Of a stretch of 19,446 nt of DNA, positions 16,993 through 19,446 are shown one piece after another. Both the position numbers and the translations under genes were made by a program. Each line of letters starts with the position of its first letter. Positions within the stretch are counted from its first letter, which is position 1. The stretch is taken from assembly GCA_002315155.1 (NCBI GenBank), contig DCFY01000125.1, positions 4,068 through 23,513 of the forward strand, given 5' to 3'. The stretch is from Megamonas sp. UBA1792. GTDB lineage: Bacteria > Bacillota_C > Negativicutes > Selenomonadales > Selenomonadaceae. The notes under the pieces are model-generated. The model searched no databases, had not been told where the DNA came from, and saw only the letters and a list, made by a program, of their open reading frames with translations.

Positions 16993-17490
16993 ATGTTGGC
17001 ATTGGGAATAGATCCTGGAACGGCTATATGCGGCTATGGCTTTGTTGAAATGCAAGGTAGCCGGCTTATTGCTCATGAATATGGTGCTGTAATAACAAGT
17101 CCTAAAAGCAAACCGGAAGACCGTTTACTAAAGATTTATGATGAGTTGGATGCTTTAATTAAGACATATAAGCCGGATGTCATGGGTGTGGAGCAATTGT
17201 TTTTCAATCGGAATGTAACAACAGCTATTCCTGTAGGACAGGCACGAGGTATTATACTCTTAACGGCAGCAAAAAATAATTTAGAACTTGTGGAGCGTAC
17301 ACCTTTACAAGTAAAACAGGCTGTTGTTGGCTATGGACGAGCAACAAAAGAACAGGTTATTTATATGGTAACAAAAATATTGCATTTATCTAAGCCGCCA
17401 CATCCAGATGATGTAGCGGATGCCTTGGCTGTGGCGATTTGCACAACACATTGTATAAACAGTCTTACCTGGCGCAATAAACTGAAATAA
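16993..17490 (+). CDS. ruvC: Holliday junction resolvase RuvC
   Basis: RuvC is the dimeric endonuclease that cuts Holliday junctions moved by RuvAB. Its 165 residues match the family, and the four catalytic acids are all present: D7 in GIDPGT, E67 in GVEQLFF, and D140 and D143 in the PDDVADALA segment. FFNRNVTTAIPVGQARG, which contacts the junction, is intact. GGAG (16979-16982) precedes the ATG by 10 bases. The gene is followed after 16 bases by ruvA and then ruvB. Confidence 0.97.
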   Translation: MLALGIDPGTAICGYGFVEMQGSRLIAHEYGAVITSPKSKPEDRLLKIYDELDALIKTYKPDVMGVEQLFFNRNVTTAIPVGQARGIILLTAAKNNLELVERTPLQVKQAVVGYGRATKEQVIYMVTKILHLSKPPHPDDVADALAVAICTTHCINSLTWRNKLK

Positions 17491-17506
17491 AAGGAGGGCA
17501 TTTTGT

Positions 17507-18103
17507 ATGATAGGTTACTTGCACGGCAATGTTACACATCTTCTTGTTGATTATTGTCTTATCGATGTGAATGGTGTTGGATATCGTGTGTTTATCGCTG
17601 CTGCAACAAGAAGCAAACTAAGAATCAATGAAGAGGTCACTTTATTTACGTACTTAAATGTGAGAGAAGATGCTCTTCTTTTATATGGATTTTATACCCA
17701 AGCTGAGTATGATTTATTCAATAAGTTGATTTCGGTTTCAGGAATTGGGCCTAAAGTGGCTCTTGGTATTTTGTCTTCAATGACAGTAGAACTTCTTTGC
17801 CAGGCAATTCAACAAAAACAAGTTACACTTTTGACGAAACTGCCTGGGATCGGCAAAAAATCAGCAGAAAGGTTGATTTTAGAACTCAAGGACAAAGTAC
17901 AATTTGCTAAAGAGGAAGACTTCTTTGTTTTACAGGAAGACGGTTCGGTTGGCGACGATATGATTTCAGAAGCGACTCAAGCACTTACTGGACTTGGTTA
18001 CACACAGCAAGAAATTTTTCCGGTTATCAAAAAAGGTGCGAAGTTGAAATCGGTAGAAGAAATCATCAAATTTGCTTTAAAAGAATTTGCGGGGAGGAAA
18101 TAA
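17507..18103 (+). CDS. ruvA: Holliday junction DNA helicase subunit RuvA
   Basis: RuvA is a tetramer that binds the four-way junction and loads RuvB rings. The 198 residues show the N-terminal OB domain (MIGYLHGNV...VGYRVFI), two helix-hairpin-helix motifs (SGIGPKVAL near 78-86 and PGIGKKSAERL near 113-123), and the flexible linker plus domain III that contacts RuvB (about 150-198; ATQALTGLGYTQQEI). AAAGGAGG (17490-17497) overlaps the ruvC stop, with a 9-base spacer to ATG. ruvB starts 3 bases after the stop. Confidence 0.97.
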   Translation: MIGYLHGNVTHLLVDYCLIDVNGVGYRVFIAAATRSKLRINEEVTLFTYLNVREDALLLYGFYTQAEYDLFNKLISVSGIGPKVALGILSSMTVELLCQAIQQKQVTLLTKLPGIGKKSAERLILELKDKVQFAKEEDFFVLQEDGSVGDDMISEATQALTGLGYTQQEIFPVIKKGAKLKSVEEIIKFALKEFAGRK

Positions 18104-18106
18104 ACC

Positions 18107-19114
18107 ATGGACGAAAATGAAAAACGTATTGTTGCCATGGATGAACAGCCGGTCGATGACTGGCAGTACAGTCTCCGACCGCGAAAGCTCAATGAATATA
18201 TTGGACAGGATAAGGTAAAGAAAAATCTAGCGATTTTTGTTCAAGCTGCTTTGGCACGTGGTGAAGCACTGGATCATGTGCTTCTTTATGGTCCGCCTGG
18301 TCTTGGAAAGACAACACTTGCTGGTATTATAGCGAATGAACTTGGTGTGAATTTCAGGGTGACATCAGGGCCGGCAATTGAACGCTCAGGGGATCTTGCG
18401 GCACTTTTGACAAATCTAGGTGAACGTGATGTGCTTTTTATTGATGAAATTCATCGCCTTTCCCGCAGTGTTGAGGAAGTTCTTTATTCGGCGATGGAGG
18501 ATTTTGCGCTTGATATTATCATTGGCAAGGGACCTAGTGCTCGTTCAATCCGTCTTGACATTGCACCATTCACACTTATTGGGGCAACAACAAAGGCAGG
18601 AGCCCTTGCAGCTCCATTGCGGGATCGTTTTGGTGTAATTTCACGTCTTGAATATTATGATTCAGAGGCGCTTATCCATATAATAAAGAGAGCAGCCGAA
18701 ATCCTGGATATTGCAATTGAAGATCGCGGAGCGATTGAGATTGCAAAGAGATCTCGTGGGACACCGCGTGTGGCAAATCGTCTATTGAAGCGCATACGTG
18801 ATTTTGCCCAGATTACAGGCAATGGTATGATTACAGATGCAATTGCCGATATGGCACTTGACCAGCTTGAGGTTGATAAGGTTGGACTTGATCATGCAGA
18901 TCGCCGTATGTTGGATACGATGATAAAAAAATTTGATGGTGGACCAGTTGGAGTAGAGACATTAGCAGCAGCAATAAGTGAAGAAACAGATACAATCGAG
19001 GATGTCTATGAGCCATATCTTTTGCAACTTGGTTTTATCAATCGGACCCCACGTGGTCGTATCGTGTCGCGAGCCGGCTATGAGCATATGGGCATTGCAT
19101 ATCCTATAGATTGA
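18107..19114 (+). CDS. ruvB: Holliday junction DNA helicase motor RuvB
   Basis: RuvB is the hexameric AAA+ ATPase that drives branch migration. The 335 residues carry Walker A GPPGLGKT (62-69), Walker B D113-E114-I-H116, sensor 1 in GATTKAG (159-165), and the RDRFG segment with arginine finger R174. A C-terminal winged-helix domain contains [15 protein letters not shown] and ends in [18 protein letters not shown] lies about 10 bases before ATG 18107, inside the end of ruvA, so ruvA and ruvB are very likely coupled. Confidence 0.98.
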   Translation: MDENEKRIVAMDEQPVDDWQYSLRPRKLNEYIGQDKVKKNLAIFVQAALARGEALDHVLLYGPPGLGKTTLAGIIANELGVNFRVTSGPAIERSGDLAALLTNLGERDVLFIDEIHRLSRSVEEVLYSAMEDFALDIIIGKGPSARSIRLDIAPFTLIGATTKAGALAAPLRDRFGVISRLEYYDSEALIHIIKRAAEILDIAIEDRGAIEIAKRSRGTPRVANRLLKRIRDFAQITGNGMITDAIADMALDQLEVDKVGLDHADRRMLDTMIKKFDGGPVGVETLAAAISEETDTIEDVYEPYLLQLGFINRTPRGRIVSRAGYEHMGIAYPID

Positions 19115-19140
19115 TATGAGAAATAAGAGGACGAGATAAA

Positions 19141-19446
19141 ATGAAACTATTATTGCATATGTGTTGTGGGCCTTGTGCTTGCTTCCCAGTAAAACGATTG
19201 CGCGAAATGGGAATTGAGGCGGTTGGCTATTTTTTTAATCCGAATATCCATCCATATAAGGAATGGCAGCATCGACTGGAGACAGCAAAAGAATTTTCTG
19301 AAAAGGTAAATTTAGAAATTTGTATCGATGAAAATTATCAATTAAGAGAGTTTTTGAATAAAGCTCTTCTTGCAGAAAAAATACAAAATGGGCGCTGTCA
19401 GATGTGTTATACATGGCGTCTTGAAGAAACTGCAAAATTTGCGAAG
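19141..19446 (+). CDS. queH: Epoxyqueuosine reductase QueH (3' end outside window)
   Basis: QueH performs the last step of queuosine synthesis in tRNA, reducing epoxyqueuosine; it is the non-homologous substitute for cobalamin-dependent QueG. The first 102 residues are present out of roughly 180-250 in the family, and the frame stays open to the last base. The cysteine motifs that hold the cluster are clear: LHMCCGPCA with C8, C9 and C12, and NGRCQMCY with C86 and C89, followed by the family's RLEETA. YFFNPNIHPYKEW is also typical. AGAGG (19126-19130) is 10 bases before ATG. It lies 26 bases after ruvB with no terminator, so it probably belongs to the ruv operon; queuosine genes next to ruvB are common. 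Confidence 0.95.
   Translation, partial: MKLLLHMCCGPCACFPVKRLREMGIEAVGYFFNPNIHPYKEWQHRLETAKEFSEKVNLEICIDENYQLREFLNKALLAEKIQNGRCQMCYTWRLEETAKFAK

Noticed and set aside
1..19446. Search for mobile, defence, CRISPR, tRNA or rRNA elements
   Set aside because: All intergenic gaps are short and explained by promoters, leaders or terminators, apart from 2260-2473 and 3290-3409. No spaced repeats, transposase motifs, cloverleaf or integration sites were seen.

Overview
The window is a run of conserved bacterial housekeeping genes, all on the + strand and tightly packed. Translated products, gene order and the Gram-positive style of control (a T-box, an L20-type leader, strong AGGAGG ribosome binding sites, some TTG/GTG starts) point to a Firmicute in the broad sense. 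I favour the Negativicutes (Selenomonas/Megasphaera/Veillonella relatives), but that rests on memory of gene order and protein style, not on a search. Base composition is moderately AT-rich and even throughout. I see no insertion sequence, phage gene, CRISPR array, tRNA or rRNA.

Layout. 1-909 is the 3' half of thrS. 917-2259 is the translation operon infC-rpmI-rplT, with its own promoter, an L20-type attenuator leader, an AUU start for infC, a 14-nt infC/rpmI overlap and a strong terminator. 2341-2487 looks like the decayed C-terminal stub of a KtrA/TrkA potassium-uptake regulator. It runs into a SpoU/TrmH-family rRNA methyltransferase gene (2474-3289). 3290-3718 holds a promoter and a tRNA-Phe-type T-box that controls pheS-pheT (3719-7277), which ends in a long hairpin terminator. 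A small zapA gene (7409-7651) has its own terminator. 7784-12649 is a pair made of a large double-domain U32 (RlhA-like) protein and mutS2. A class A penicillin-binding protein (12715-14832) and tyrS (14892-16112) follow. yebC (16181-16915) precedes the Holliday-junction genes ruvC-ruvA-ruvB (16993-19114), and queH begins at 19141 and runs off the window.

Functional themes are translation (three aminoacyl-tRNA synthetases, IF3, L35, L20, rRNA and tRNA modification, YebC), DNA recombination and repair (MutS2, RuvABC), and cell-wall synthesis and division (PBP1A, ZapA).

Nothing here looks like a new defence or mobile system. The points most worth a second look are the KtrA-like remnant whose end supplies the ribosome binding site of the methyltransferase gene, an internal 24-residue tandem duplication in the N-terminal arm of PheS, the two separate four-cysteine clusters in the U32 protein, and the detailed fit of the two RNA switches.
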